Of a DNA stretch of 64,000 nucleotides, positions 16,952 to 26,204 are shown one piece after another. The notes beneath the pieces were generated by a model that made no database searches, was not told the DNA's origin, and saw only the letters and a program-made list of their open reading frames with translations. The stretch spans positions 1-64,000 of the forward strand of contig JAGDYV010000012.1 of assembly GCA_049116495.1 (NCBI GenBank). The letters are read 5' to 3'. The stretch's first letter is position 1, and every line of letters begins with the position of its first letter. The DNA comes from CAJQQK01 sp049116495 (GTDB lineage Bacteria; Pseudomonadota; Alphaproteobacteria; Rhizobiales; Hyphomicrobiaceae). A program made the position numbers and the translations under genes.

Positions 16952-17383
16952 ATGATTACAGAGTTCACTCCGTATGCCTCGCTGACCGGCGGAATCATGA
17001 TTGGAGCGGCCGCGGTTCTACTGATGCTTGTGCTTGGACGGATCGCCGGCGCGACGGGTATCGTCACTGGTCTCGTCTTCCCGGCAAATTTCGAAGACTG
17101 GATCTGGCGTGCAGCGTTACTGTCCGGAATGATGACTGCTCCGGCGCTGATACTCCTCGCGACGGGAGAGATGCCGACAATCTCCGTCCCAGTATCCAAC
17201 GCCGCACTTGTCGTTGGCGGCACCATCGTCGGCGTCGGCGTTGTGCTCGGATCGGGTTGCACGTCAGGCCACGGCGTCTGTGGTCTTGCGCGGCTTTCCT
17301 CACGATCACTCGCGGCAACCCTGACCTTCATGGCAACGACAGCGGCAACCGTCTTTGTCGTCCGCCACGTCCTCGGAGGTTGA
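16952..17383 (+). CDS. YeeE/YedE-family sulfur transporter, first half
   Basis: A 143-residue membrane protein with four segments and the family motif GSGCTSGHGVCGLARLS, whose Cys residues handle sulfur in the thiosulfate importer YeeE. It corresponds to the N-terminal half of full-length YeeE. Such split pairs (PmpA/PmpB type) are common beside persulfide dioxygenase in alphaproteobacteria. The second half follows after three bases, so the two proteins probably form one channel. Substrate direction is not known from sequence. Confidence 0.85.
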   Translation: MITEFTPYASLTGGIMIGAAAVLLMLVLGRIAGATGIVTGLVFPANFEDWIWRAALLSGMMTAPALILLATGEMPTISVPVSNAALVVGGTIVGVGVVLGSGCTSGHGVCGLARLSSRSLAATLTFMATTAATVFVVRHVLGG

Positions 17384-17386
17384 ACC

Positions 17387-17845
17387 ATGCGCTTTGCTGC
17401 AACTTACCTCATCGGCCTTTTGTTCGGACTGGGCATCATGACTTCCGGCATGGCGAACCCATCGAAAGTGATTAATTTCTTCGATATCTTCGGCGCTTGG
17501 GATCCAAGTCTGATCTTCGTCATGGGCGGCGCCGTCGTGACGACATTCATCGGTTACAGAGCCGTCCTCACTCGCAAGGCGCCAGTGCTGGAAGCGCGCT
17601 TTCGACTTCCGGCTTCGACCAGGATCGACGCGAAACTGATCTCTGGTTCGGCCATATTCGGTGTGGGATGGGGCATAGCCGGCTTTTGTCCCGGCGGCGC
17701 ATTGCCTGCGATCGGCACCGGACGCCTGGAGGTGATCATATTCGTCGGCGGCCTTCTGGCAGGCCTAATCGCAACTCGGATGATCCTCGCCAGATCTGCG
17801 CCTTCTTCCCACACACCCGTCGCAACCTCCACCACCTCAAAATGA
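17387..17845 (+). CDS. YeeE/YedE-family sulfur transporter, second half
   Basis: A 152-residue membrane protein with LLFGLGIMTSGMANPSKVINFFD at the start and FGVGWGIAGFCPGGALPAIGTG in the middle. The latter holds the second conserved Cys of the YeeE family. It pairs with the preceding protein to form a complete transporter. Its TGA stop overlaps an ATG at 17842, but the dioxygenase more likely starts at 17863. Confidence 0.85.
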   Translation: MRFAATYLIGLLFGLGIMTSGMANPSKVINFFDIFGAWDPSLIFVMGGAVVTTFIGYRAVLTRKAPVLEARFRLPASTRIDAKLISGSAIFGVGWGIAGFCPGGALPAIGTGRLEVIIFVGGLLAGLIATRMILARSAPSSHTPVATSTTSK

Positions 17846-17862
17846 ACCGCGGAGATGCATCA

Positions 17863-18762
17863 ATGGAAGTCACGCTGACAAGCTACTCGGTCGATCTGAC
17901 TGTCAAACCTGATGTCAAAGGTTTCTTCGATCCATCGACAAACACGATAACCTACATCGTCAAGGACCCGGCAACAAATGCCTGTGCGGTAATCGACTCG
18001 GTCATGGATATCAACTACGCAGCCGGCCGAATCTCATTTGATCACGCCGACGAGGTGATCGCCGATATTGAGAACCGCGGTCTGAAACTTGAGTGGTTGA
18101 TCGAGACGCATGTCCACGCCGATCATCTCTCAGGCGCACCATACATCCAGGAAAGACTGGGTGGAAAGATCGGTATCGGCCGCAATATTACGATCGTTCA
18201 GGACACGTTCGGCAAAGTGTTCAACGAAGGAACCGAATTCCAGCGCGATGGCAGCCAGTTCGACCAACTGTTCGATGACGGCGATACCTACAAGATTGGG
18301 ACAATGAATGCGTTCGCCATGCACACGCCGGGGCATACCCCAGCTTGCATGACCCATGTCATCGGTGATGCAGCCTTTGTCGGAGACACGCTATTCATGC
18401 CGGATGGCGGCAGCGCCCGCGCAGACTTCCCTGGTGGCGATGCCGGCACGCTCTATGATTCCATTCATAAGGTGCTGGCACTGCCCGACGATATGCGCCT
18501 CTTCATGTGTCATGACTACGCCCCCGGAGGCAGGGAGTTTCGCTGGGAAACAACGGTGGCCGACGAGAAGGTAAATAATATTCATGTTGGCGGCGGAACA
18601 TCACGCGAAGCGTTCATTACCTTGCGCGAAGCGCGTGACAGAACACTGGATATGCCGCGGCTGATCGTTCCGTCCCTACAAGTCAATATGCGCGCCGGCA
18701 AACTTCCGTCTGAAGACAACGACGGGCGTACCTTCCTCAAGGTACCGATCAACACGCTTTGA
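17863..18762 (+). CDS. Persulfide dioxygenase, MBL fold (ETHE1/Blh-like)
   Basis: A 299-residue metallo-beta-lactamase-fold protein. The start at 17863 is chosen for the GGAG ribosome site. Metal ligands are visible: THVHADHLSGA (HxHxDH), HTPGHTPACMTH, GDTLFMPDGGSARADFPGGD and CHDYAPGG. The latter two, plus the TGTLYDSI-like stretch, point to ETHE1-type persulfide dioxygenases with a 2-His-1-Asp iron site. It would oxidise glutathione persulfide to sulfite. The operon setting under an SqrR-type operator agrees. No sulfide:quinone oxidoreductase lies nearby. Confidence 0.87.
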   Translation: MEVTLTSYSVDLTVKPDVKGFFDPSTNTITYIVKDPATNACAVIDSVMDINYAAGRISFDHADEVIADIENRGLKLEWLIETHVHADHLSGAPYIQERLGGKIGIGRNITIVQDTFGKVFNEGTEFQRDGSQFDQLFDDGDTYKIGTMNAFAMHTPGHTPACMTHVIGDAAFVGDTLFMPDGGSARADFPGGDAGTLYDSIHKVLALPDDMRLFMCHDYAPGGREFRWETTVADEKVNNIHVGGGTSREAFITLREARDRTLDMPRLIVPSLQVNMRAGKLPSEDNDGRTFLKVPINTL

Positions 18763-19110
18763 CAATCGCGATTCGAAAGATGCGACACAAGCGTATTGGC
18801 AACAGCGGTGCACCGGTCACCGGCAATGGCCATAATCGTCGCAACGACAGAGGGAATGCCAATTGCAATTGCGCTCCATCGCTTCACCAGGACCTCGCCG
18901 TTTGGTCCTGCCAGCGGTTGTGACATGCGTGAGAAGGCCAAGCCAAGGCAATAGACACTAGCGATATCAAAACCGAGTTCGAGCCAGCATCTCCGGCACA
19001 ACGGGGCTTGACCCACATCAACGCGCTTCACGTATCCGTCTTACACTGTCAATCATTGCCCCTTTGCGGGGCCCCACGGTTTGAAAGCGACTGGGTCAGG
19101 GGTGAAGAAC
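18763..19110. other. Gap, nothing recognised
   Basis: About 350 bases between the dioxygenase and the rhodanese gene. A minus-strand frame runs through to 19031, but it overlaps the dioxygenase gene and matches nothing I know. I see no FixK-type or SqrR-type site here. Confidence 0.4.
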
Positions 19111-19500
19111 ATGGCTGCGACGGCAATAAGAATTGGCTTCAAGGACTTGCTTGCAAAAGCCAATGCAGAGATCGAGTCCATCTCTGTTCAGGATTTCTTG
19201 TATGTCGATGACGACCCCGACACGGTAATTGTAGACGTGCGGGATGCCGCTGAGCGTGAAGCTGACGGCGCCATTCCAGGTTCCATCCACGCGTCTCGCG
19301 GCATGCTGGAATTCCATGCTGATCCGGACAGTCCAATCCACAATCCGGCACTCGATCCTGACAAAAGGGTTGTTCTTTATTGCGGAACTGGCGGGCGTTC
19401 CGCGCTGGCCGCGAAGACCTTGCAGGATATGGGGTTCACCGACGTCGTATCACTGGCCGGCGGGTTCGCGGCGTGGCAGGTCGCCAACGCGAAAGCATAG
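19111..19500 (+). CDS. Rhodanese-like sulfurtransferase (single domain)
   Basis: A single rhodanese domain of 129 residues from the ATG at 19111; a slightly longer start at 19081 is possible. Signature stretches are VIVDVRDAAEREADGAIPGSIHA and the active-site loop YCGTGGRSALAAKTLQ, with the persulfide-forming Cys, then DVVSLAGGFAAW. It would carry sulfane sulfur from persulfides to acceptors such as cyanide or thiols, fitting the neighbouring persulfide dioxygenase operon. Confidence 0.88.
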   Translation: MAATAIRIGFKDLLAKANAEIESISVQDFLYVDDDPDTVIVDVRDAAEREADGAIPGSIHASRGMLEFHADPDSPIHNPALDPDKRVVLYCGTGGRSALAAKTLQDMGFTDVVSLAGGFAAWQVANAKA

Positions 19501-19746
19501 CTATCTTGAGAAGTCATTTTTGTCGGGTAGGGAATTCACCTCAATTGAAAAGCTGACACTACTCAATCTCAGAATCGTTCTGTGGCGGAGGGCGGATCGT
19601 GTGCCGCCACGCGCGCCACCCGGCGACCGTTGCCAGTGCAGCCGCCAGTTCCGACCGGCCCTTAGACATGCGCGTGATAACCAGATTTAGGGGGCTTCCC
19701 CCACCGGCAACTATCAGGCAGCTCCGTCCGATCCATTATTTGTTCG

Positions 19747-20472
19747 TCATGTCAGCATATGATCGCGTGTCAACTGGCCGTCCCAAGTTAACGTCGGCAT
19801 CCCGACCTCCAGGTCGGTCTCAACACGCTCAACGCCCGGCATTTCTTCAACCAATATGCGCACGGCGTCATGATGATCTTTTGACTGGACGAAACCCGAG
19901 ACCCGAACAACGCCATCCTTCACCGTCATATTGATATAGCTGGTGTCGAGCCATGCCAGATCGTTCATAGCGTCAGAGATGGCCTTGTGGACAATGCCGT
20001 TGCTCAGATGCACATGACCGCCGGGCGAGGCATTGGTTTGGCCGAATGCGCGTACGAGATCGCTGCGTGCAATAATGCCAATAAGCTTGCCGTCCTTCAT
20101 AACCGGCACCCGCTTGATCGCATGTCTGTCAAGTGTGTCCGCAACAGTCTGCAATTCCGCATCATGCTGTACCGACACGACCGGACGAGCCATAATACTA
20201 TGCGCTTTCGTGCCATGAGACTTGGCAAATTCTCGCGCCATTTCGTCTGGCTTCGCATACATGTCGGACCAGCGTGTCGGTACCGGGTCCGTACCAAGTT
20301 CAGCCCGGCGCAGCAGATCAGCTTCACTAACCATGCCCAATACGCCTTGAGCTGGCGAAATCACCGGCACGCCACTAATTTTCTTGTCGGTCATGAGGCG
20401 TGCGATCTCCTGCACAGGCATATCTGGCGGAACGGTCGCAACATCCCTCGTCATGATATCACTTGCAAGCAT
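19747..20472 (-). CDS. CBS-pair and BON domain protein
   Basis: A 241-residue cytosolic protein. It has two CBS domains: residues 1-60 (ASDIMTRDVATVPPDMPVQEIARLM... KISGVPV) and about 95-150 (IMARPVVSVQHDAELQTV... IKRVPVMKDGKLIGIIARSDLVRA). A BON domain follows (about 160-235). CBS pairs bind adenine nucleotides as energy sensors, and BON domains bind phospholipid or partner proteins. The target is unknown. A FixK-type box is centred 70 bases upstream, linking it to the low-oxygen set. Confidence 0.88.
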   Translation of the reverse strand: MLASDIMTRDVATVPPDMPVQEIARLMTDKKISGVPVISPAQGVLGMVSEADLLRRAELGTDPVPTRWSDMYAKPDEMAREFAKSHGTKAHSIMARPVVSVQHDAELQTVADTLDRHAIKRVPVMKDGKLIGIIARSDLVRAFGQTNASPGGHVHLSNGIVHKAISDAMNDLAWLDTSYINMTVKDGVVRVSGFVQSKDHHDAVRILVEEMPGVERVETDLEVGMPTLTWDGQLTRDHMLT

Positions 20473-20535
20473 CGAGGCCTCCTCTTGCTGCCTGATTGAT
20501 CATCACATCAATGAGCTTTAAACGCCGCCAGCGCA

Positions 20536-20549
20536 TTGATGGAGGTCAA
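20536..20549 (-). promoter_or_regulatory. FixK/FNR-type box upstream of the CBS-BON gene
   Basis: TTGATGGAGGTCAA fits TTGAY-N4-RTCAA. It lies in the 95-base gap between the CBS-BON gene (start 20472) and the end of phaC on the same strand, so the CBS-BON gene has its own promoter. Confidence 0.65.
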
Positions 20550-20567
20550 GTGCGAACAGCGAAACGG

Positions 20568-22484
20568 CTACTTCTGGAGCACAAATGTACCCGGAGCATC
20601 TGTGATGGGCGGATACCCCTTGGCAGGCGCTCCCATTGGTGGGGGCGCCACAGGCTGACCGGAGTGCTGGTCAAGCCAACTCGTCCACTCCGGCCACCAA
20701 GATCCCTCCTTCATAGGCGTCCTCGCAGCCCACGTATCTGGGTCAACATAACGATGTTCGTCGGATGTCGCCGCCACTTGGTAACTGCGATGCGCATGGC
20801 CCGGTTCAGAAACGATACCGGCGTTGTGCCCGCCGCTCGTCAGAAGAAATGTAATCTCAGTATCAACCAGCAGATGCGCCTTATACACGGAATGCCAGGG
20901 CGCAATGTGATCCCCAAGGGTGCCTACAGTAAATATTGGCGCGTTAATGTCCGAAATCGTAACTGGCTTGCCTTCGACATCGAAGCGGCCTTCGGCAAAA
21001 TCGTTATTGAGATACAGCTTGCGCAAGTATTCCGAATGCATGCGATAAGGCATGCGCGTCGAGTCAGCATTCCACGCGATCAGGTCGATCATTCCCGAAC
21101 GCTCACCGAGCAGATATTCCCTCATACTGCGTGACCAGATCAGATCGTTTGAGCGCAAGAGTTGAAAGGCCCCTGACATCTGCCTGGCATCGAGGAAGCC
21201 TTGCTCCCACATCATATCTTCGAGAAAGTTCAACTGGCTTTCATTGATGAACAACTGCAGTTCACCAGGCTCATTGAAATCGATCTGAGTTGCCAGGAAC
21301 GACAGCGTTGCGATCGGGCTTTGGCCGCTCCGCGCCAGCGCGGCGGCGGCAATCGAAAGCAGTGTGCCGCCGAGACAATAGCCGACGGCATGAACCTTCT
21401 TGTCCGGTACGATGGCCTGCACGGCTTCCAATGATGCGATCACGCCAAGCTGACGATAATCGTCCATGTCGAGATCACGATCCTCCGGACCGGGATTGAG
21501 CCAGGAAACTATGAAAACCGTGTAACCCTGCCCGGTCAGATATTTTACCATCGAGTTGTGTGGCGACAGGTCGAGGATATAGTACTTGTTGATCCAAGCA
21601 GGCACAATCAAGAGCGGCTCGGGCCACACCTGGTCGGTAACCGGTGCATACTGGATCAGTTCGATCAGGCGATTACGGAACACGACCTTGCCGGGTGTTG
21701 TGGCGACATTCTCACCGGGCAAGAAATTCTCGACGCCGACCGGACCTTTACCGCCGCGGTGCCGCTCGATGTCCTCCAGCAAGTTCTGGAACCCGCGCCA
21801 AAGATTACGCCCTCCCTCTTGTTGCGATCTGGCAAGCACCTCCGGATTGGTCAGCAGGAAGTTCGACGGCGCGAAGACGTCGAGGACCTGTCGGGCTGCG
21901 AATTGCAGCACGCGCTCATGCTGAGCGTTCACGCCGGGGACGTCAGTGGTTGCGTTGTGCCACCATTGCTGTTGCAGCAAGAACCATTGATAGTAGAGAT
22001 TAAACGGCCATTTCTGCCATTCTTCTGCGTTGAACCGACGGTCTTGCGGCAACGGATCGATGCAAGCTTCGGGAGCCCGGCTGCCGATCGACGCATGCGC
22101 GGCATAATGCACAAAGCGCAACCACTTGCGGACAGCCTTTTCGATCAATGCCATCTGCTTGCCTGGCGCAGATGCGAGATGCAGGAGCCAATCCTCCCGC
22201 GCCTGCGCCAATGCCGCTGGTGAAAGCCCTTGGGTCCCTCGCGCCATCGCTGCGTGGAAGGATCGGTTGTAGATTTCCTCAAGTGCGGTCGCAGTGAACG
22301 AGTCGCGTTCGAACATCCGGTCAGGCCGAAAAGGCGAATTGGCATTCCCGACGGCATCTCTATTAACCAAGGTCAAATCCGTTTCACGGTCGGCCGGTTG
22401 CTTGGCCGGAGCCTTCAGGTTCGAATTTACCGCACCGAAGTTGGAGTTCGGCTTGCCCGCCTCATCCGACAATCGCTGTGCCAT
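20568..22484 (-). CDS. phaC: Class I polyhydroxyalkanoate synthase
   Basis: A 638-residue protein with an N-terminal region and a C-terminal alpha/beta hydrolase-like catalytic domain. The lipase-like box GYCLGGTLL places the catalytic Cys at residue 370. An Asp in TVGTLGDHIAPWHS (about 527) and a His in TSGGHNAGIVSEPG (about 550) complete the triad. It polymerises hydroxyacyl-CoA into storage polyester at granules. The length and N-terminal pattern NPEVLARSQQEGGRNLWRG fit class I. No phaA or phaB lies in the window. A FixK-type box precedes it, suggesting polymer storage under low oxygen together with the phasin-like protein at 15097. Confidence 0.93.
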   Translation of the reverse strand: MAQRLSDEAGKPNSNFGAVNSNLKAPAKQPADRETDLTLVNRDAVGNANSPFRPDRMFERDSFTATALEEIYNRSFHAAMARGTQGLSPAALAQAREDWLLHLASAPGKQMALIEKAVRKWLRFVHYAAHASIGSRAPEACIDPLPQDRRFNAEEWQKWPFNLYYQWFLLQQQWWHNATTDVPGVNAQHERVLQFAARQVLDVFAPSNFLLTNPEVLARSQQEGGRNLWRGFQNLLEDIERHRGGKGPVGVENFLPGENVATTPGKVVFRNRLIELIQYAPVTDQVWPEPLLIVPAWINKYYILDLSPHNSMVKYLTGQGYTVFIVSWLNPGPEDRDLDMDDYRQLGVIASLEAVQAIVPDKKVHAVGYCLGGTLLSIAAAALARSGQSPIATLSFLATQIDFNEPGELQLFINESQLNFLEDMMWEQGFLDARQMSGAFQLLRSNDLIWSRSMREYLLGERSGMIDLIAWNADSTRMPYRMHSEYLRKLYLNNDFAEGRFDVEGKPVTISDINAPIFTVGTLGDHIAPWHSVYKAHLLVDTEITFLLTSGGHNAGIVSEPGHAHRSYQVAATSDEHRYVDPDTWAARTPMKEGSWWPEWTSWLDQHSGQPVAPPPMGAPAKGYPPITDAPGTFVLQK

Positions 22485-22580
22485 CTAACCCTGTCCTTGG
22501 AAAACGACATAACCTGCAAACTGACCGACTGGTCACGGCAAAGAGATTGGACAAAGTCCGTCGATCATCGAAGCGGCACA

Positions 22581-22594
22581 TTGATCCTCATCAA
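22581..22594 (-). promoter_or_regulatory. FixK/FNR-type box upstream of phaC
   Basis: TTGATCCTCATCAA has perfect TTGAT/ATCAA half-sites. Its centre is 103 bases before the phaC start. It also lies upstream of the divergent sulfurtransferase gene at 22872, but much farther from it. Confidence 0.7.
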
Positions 22595-22871
22595 TCACCG
22601 TTCGCAGGCGACTAACGGATTCGATCGTCTTGAATCCACTAAGCTTTGTCCGGTACTCGCGCGCCTGAAAAAAATGTGCGCGGGCGTCGCCTTTTGACGC
22701 ATCGTGACTAAGCAGTCGGAAAAAGCAGTGACAGTCAGAGTCCGCGGATCTTAAGCCATACGCATCTCTTGTTTGATCAAGGCTGACTTGGGACTCTACA
22801 GTTGATGGCCTCACGCCGAGTGCACAAAAACCACCTCATAATCGAGGCCCTTATTCCAAGGAGAATTTCCG

Positions 22872-23714
22872 ATGGCATCATCACCCCTCGTCACGACGGA
22901 TTGGCTCGAAGGTCATCTTGGCAATCCCAATCTTCACATCATCGAGATCTGTTCACTGTGCGATGACAAGAACTACCATGAAGCGCATATCCCTGGCGCC
23001 ATGTGGCTTTATTGGAAATCCGCATGCTGGCACAGCGCTGACCGAGATTTCATCACGCCAGACGGAATTGCAAAATTGTTTGGATCGATGGGCATAGCGC
23101 CAGACGCAACCGTTGTACTGTATGGTGATCCTGTTCAATACGGCAGTTATGCCTATTGGGCCTTCACCATGGCCGGGCACAAGAACCTGCGGTTACTTGA
23201 TGGCGGGCGCAAAAAATGGATCACCGAAGGACGCCCGGTTACGCAGAACGTGCCGCGTTTTCCGCAACAAGAATATCCGACACCAGCCGGCACATCAACG
23301 ATGCGCGTCGGCCGGCGCGATGTTCTTGAAAATCTAAAGCGGCCCAAACGGCTGTTGCTCGATGTCCGGTCGCCAGAAGAATACACTGGCAAACGCGTGT
23401 CTGAATACACTTTCCCCGTCGATCATGGCGCAGAGCGCACCGGCCGCATACCAGGCGCCGTTCATCTCTATTTCAAGGAGGTGCTGAATGACGACGATTC
23501 GTTCAAGTCGGCTGATGAGATACGCCATGTACTGGAGATGGCCGGCATCGTGCCTGAGAGTTTTGACGACATTGTCTGCTACTGTCGACTGACCCATCGC
23601 GCCACGATGGTTTGGCTGGCGATGACCCACATCATCGGATACCCAAACGCTAAGCTCTATGATGGCTCATGGACCGAATGGGGCAGTATCGTCGGTTACC
23701 CGATCGAGACCTAG
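22872..23714 (+). CDS. Thiosulfate / 3-mercaptopyruvate sulfurtransferase, tandem rhodanese
   Basis: A 280-residue protein with two rhodanese domains. The first (about 10-125) is catalytically inactive and carries HIPGAMWLYWKS and YWAFTMAGHKNLRLLDGG. The second (about 150-275) has LLLDVRSPEEYTGK, GRIPGAVHLYFKEVL and the active loop CYCRLTHRAT with Cys238. The loop CRLTHR differs from the common CRxGxR by Thr in place of Gly, so substrate preference is unclear. ATG at 22872 follows AAGGAG. It extends the sulfur theme of the island. Confidence 0.88.
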   Translation: MASSPLVTTDWLEGHLGNPNLHIIEICSLCDDKNYHEAHIPGAMWLYWKSACWHSADRDFITPDGIAKLFGSMGIAPDATVVLYGDPVQYGSYAYWAFTMAGHKNLRLLDGGRKKWITEGRPVTQNVPRFPQQEYPTPAGTSTMRVGRRDVLENLKRPKRLLLDVRSPEEYTGKRVSEYTFPVDHGAERTGRIPGAVHLYFKEVLNDDDSFKSADEIRHVLEMAGIVPESFDDIVCYCRLTHRATMVWLAMTHIIGYPNAKLYDGSWTEWGSIVGYPIET

Positions 23715-24110
23715 CCCGGCGCAGCTCGCCATCCAACCCTCAGGCACCGCATCCTGTCGCAGCAAGTCCACGTCGCGGTTGGTCGAGAACATGGGATTGA
23801 TGACTTCGTTGCCAATAGCAACCACCCCGATACCCTCAAAAAACCTCGGCAACGTCTTCCGCGCGCCGAGATTTACCCGGAACACTGCCTAACTCTTATA
23901 TCGAATTCATGAAAGCGCCCAACGAACGAAGTTCGTGCAACTCCGCTCAGATCAATGCGCACGGTGAGGCTGGTCCGCGGCGGCGACAACCAGCTCGCTG
24001 TTTCAACTGATTAGTTGGCGAACAGCCGCATGACAGGGCCTAGACTCACGAAACATTCTGGCTTAGGTTAAATTAATCATTAAGAAAGTTGCGTAAGCGG
24101 GTTGAATTAA
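23715..24110. other. Intergenic boundary between stress island and polysaccharide locus
   Basis: About 400 bases with no convincing gene. A short minus-strand frame at 23667-23885 (MFRVNLGARKTLPRFFEGIG...) reads protein-like but overlaps the end of the sulfurtransferase gene and matches nothing I know. An inverted repeat CAACTGATTAGTTG lies at 24004-24017, and the 40 bases before 24111 are AT-rich, so a promoter for the sugar transferase is likely here. Confidence 0.4.
24004..24017. promoter_or_regulatory. Inverted repeat in the exopolysaccharide promoter region
   Basis: CAACTGATTAGTTG is a perfect 5-base inverted repeat (CAACT/AGTTG) with a 4-base centre, about 100 bases before the initiating sugar transferase start. 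It could be an operator. It is not a FixK-type box, because the half-sites are inverted relative to TTGAY. Confidence 0.3.
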
Positions 24111-25631
24111 ATGGGTTTCTATTGTTGGCGCAAGGCAGCGTTGGTCATCGTCGACACTGCCCTGCTTTCCATTGCCGGCTTTGTAGCTTTCGGACTTCGT
24201 CACAATTGGGAGTTTTTCAATCCGGCGGCAATGGATGCGTGGGTTTACCATGTCGCCATATTGGGCTCGGCAGTATTCCTTATCCCAGTCTTTGGGTTGG
24301 AACGCAGCATTTGGCGGTTCATTTCACTGAACGACTATCTATTGGCGGCGACAGCCAGTCTTCTTGTTATCACGGTCGCGACACTCGTCACGCTGCTCGC
24401 TTCCCGCTTCGACAGCATAACTCACGCGATCCCGGTTATTCACTTTGTATTGGCAACGTCCATGATGGCTGCGACACGATTGGTCTATCGCGAGATTTGC
24501 CGTCTCCGACGCAACAGCTGCAGCAAGAGCAGTGCGGCGAACTTGATTGAGTTGCAGCAACGCAATGATGTGTTTGTCCTCGTTGTCGGCATCAATAGCT
24601 TGGCGGAAGCTTATATCCAGTCCGTTTCCGAATTTGCTTCGAACCGTGTTCGTATCGTCGGCCTGATTGCCACCGAAGACCGGCATGTCGGCCGCCTCGT
24701 CTCAGCTCGCCCCGTGCTTGGTGTCGCCGAAGATATAGAAACGGTTGTAAGAGATCTCGAACCGCATGGAACCGTGATAAGTCGTATCGTCGTCACGACC
24801 GGAATTGACGCCCTGTCGGTCGAGGCGCGAAAAGCCTTGCTGAAACTGGAAAGCAGTGGTCGGTGCGAACTCCAATTGTTCGCCGAGCAACTGGGCATTC
24901 TTGAGCCGAAGAAGCCAACCAGCAGTGCGCAGTCCTGGGAGCAGTCAGCAGGCGCTATCCAGCAAGACCCTCCGTTGAGATTCTCATTCCCAATGGAGGA
25001 AATGAAGGTCATAGCCCGTCGATCAAACGCTCTTTCAAGACGATGTATCGACGCAATCGCTGCTCTTTCGCTGCTCGTGCTGCTAAGCCCCGTCCTTATC
25101 ACCACTGCCGCGCTGGTTAGGCTTTTCATCGGATCTCCCGTCGCATTTTGGCAACAAAGGCCGGGACGCGGCGGTGTACCCTTTCGACTCTACAAGTTTC
25201 GCACGATGCGAGCGCCCCACGACGAAACCGGGCGTCTCCTCAGTGATGAAGAGCGCACATCCCCGGTCGGAAACTTCCTGCGCCGCTTCCGGCTCGATGA
25301 ACTGCCTCAGCTGTTCAATATTTTGGTAGGCGATATGTCATTCGTTGGCCCGCGCCCACTCCTGCCCCGCGATCAGGCCCCCAGCGATTGCGCGCGCCTT
25401 TTGGTTCGCCCGGGCCTCACCGGCTGGGCCCAGGTGGTCGGTGGACGCGCCGTTTCTGCAGATGACAAAGCCGCCCTTGATGTTTGGTACGTCAAAAACG
25501 CGTCGCTGCTCCTCGATCTTCAAATCGCCATTCGAACGGTTCCGATGATCCTTTTCGGCGAGTCGATCCACCGGTCAACCATAACCGATGTTTGGCATGA
25601 GCTGCGGCGAGATGGAATTGTAAGCGGGTAG
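24111..25631 (+). CDS. Initiating sugar transferase (undecaprenyl-phosphate hexose-1-P transferase)
   Basis: A 506-residue membrane protein. The N-terminal part has about four membrane segments, then a Rossmann-like CoA-binding-type domain (VLGVAEDIETVVRDL). The C-terminal third is the bacterial sugar transferase catalytic domain: PVAFWQQRPGRGGVPFRLYKFRTMR, LRRFRLDELPQLFNILVGDMSFVGPRPLLP and GLTGWAQVVGGRA. It would load the first sugar phosphate onto undecaprenyl phosphate on the inner membrane. It is the first gene of the exopolysaccharide block and is separated by 570 bases from the next gene. Confidence 0.92.
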   Translation: MGFYCWRKAALVIVDTALLSIAGFVAFGLRHNWEFFNPAAMDAWVYHVAILGSAVFLIPVFGLERSIWRFISLNDYLLAATASLLVITVATLVTLLASRFDSITHAIPVIHFVLATSMMAATRLVYREICRLRRNSCSKSSAANLIELQQRNDVFVLVVGINSLAEAYIQSVSEFASNRVRIVGLIATEDRHVGRLVSARPVLGVAEDIETVVRDLEPHGTVISRIVVTTGIDALSVEARKALLKLESSGRCELQLFAEQLGILEPKKPTSSAQSWEQSAGAIQQDPPLRFSFPMEEMKVIARRSNALSRRCIDAIAALSLLVLLSPVLITTAALVRLFIGSPVAFWQQRPGRGGVPFRLYKFRTMRAPHDETGRLLSDEERTSPVGNFLRRFRLDELPQLFNILVGDMSFVGPRPLLPRDQAPSDCARLLVRPGLTGWAQVVGGRAVSADDKAALDVWYVKNASLLLDLQIAIRTVPMILFGESIHRSTITDVWHELRRDGIVSG

Positions 25632-26204
25632 ACACAAGCTACTGATCCATTTAATACAATTGTAATGACGCGACCGAGCAAAACGTCTCTTGATTGGTCG
25701 GTGAGCCATACTGGCAAAATTCGTGAATGAATACTCTTGGTGATCGATTCACCCGGAGTGCGGTAGCTTGGCATGCCCCCTGAGTCTTAGATTTCGAAGT
25801 GCAATGATTGGCGGATCGTGAACACCATTCGTCTGATCGCCGGGCTTTGCTGTTTAAGGCTAAATGCGTCGGCAAACTCAGTGAAGCAATTCTGACAAAT
25901 AAGCGCTTTTTGAAGAATGGTTGGGATCATTTCGCGTGTCTACAGCGTCGCTTCGGCAGTTTGGAAACTGCGCAGGCCAAGCCACCTGTACAACCCAACT
26001 GGGGCGCCCTGATCAATAAGAGCACGTCGCCAACCCAGGCTGTAACGGCGTTCATCCTATGAAACGACAAACTGACGAAACAGGCCCGACGTAGGTTAGA
26101 AAATCGACAATCCAAATATCTTTGACGACTACCAACCTGAAACGGATCGCTCCAAATTTATAGAGACTTAAACGTCGAGCAGGGAATGCATTAGAAAGAC
26201 CATC
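25632..26204. other. Long intergenic region, no gene seen
   Basis: About 570 bases between the sugar transferase and the WbpG-like gene. Short frames here have no family match. A perfect palindrome TACAATTGTA is at 25655-25664, and a small hairpin GGTGA-TCGAT-TCACC is at 25739-25753. The region probably holds the promoter of the long plus-strand operon starting at 26205. Confidence 0.4.

Noticed and set aside
17842..17862. ATG at 17842 as start of the persulfide dioxygenase
   Set aside because: It overlaps the previous stop, but the ATG at 17863 has GGAG at proper spacing and fits the family N-terminus better.
20488..20510. TTGAT-N6-ATCAA sequence before the CBS-BON gene
   Set aside because: The spacing is 6 instead of 4; the canonical box at 20536 is a better site.
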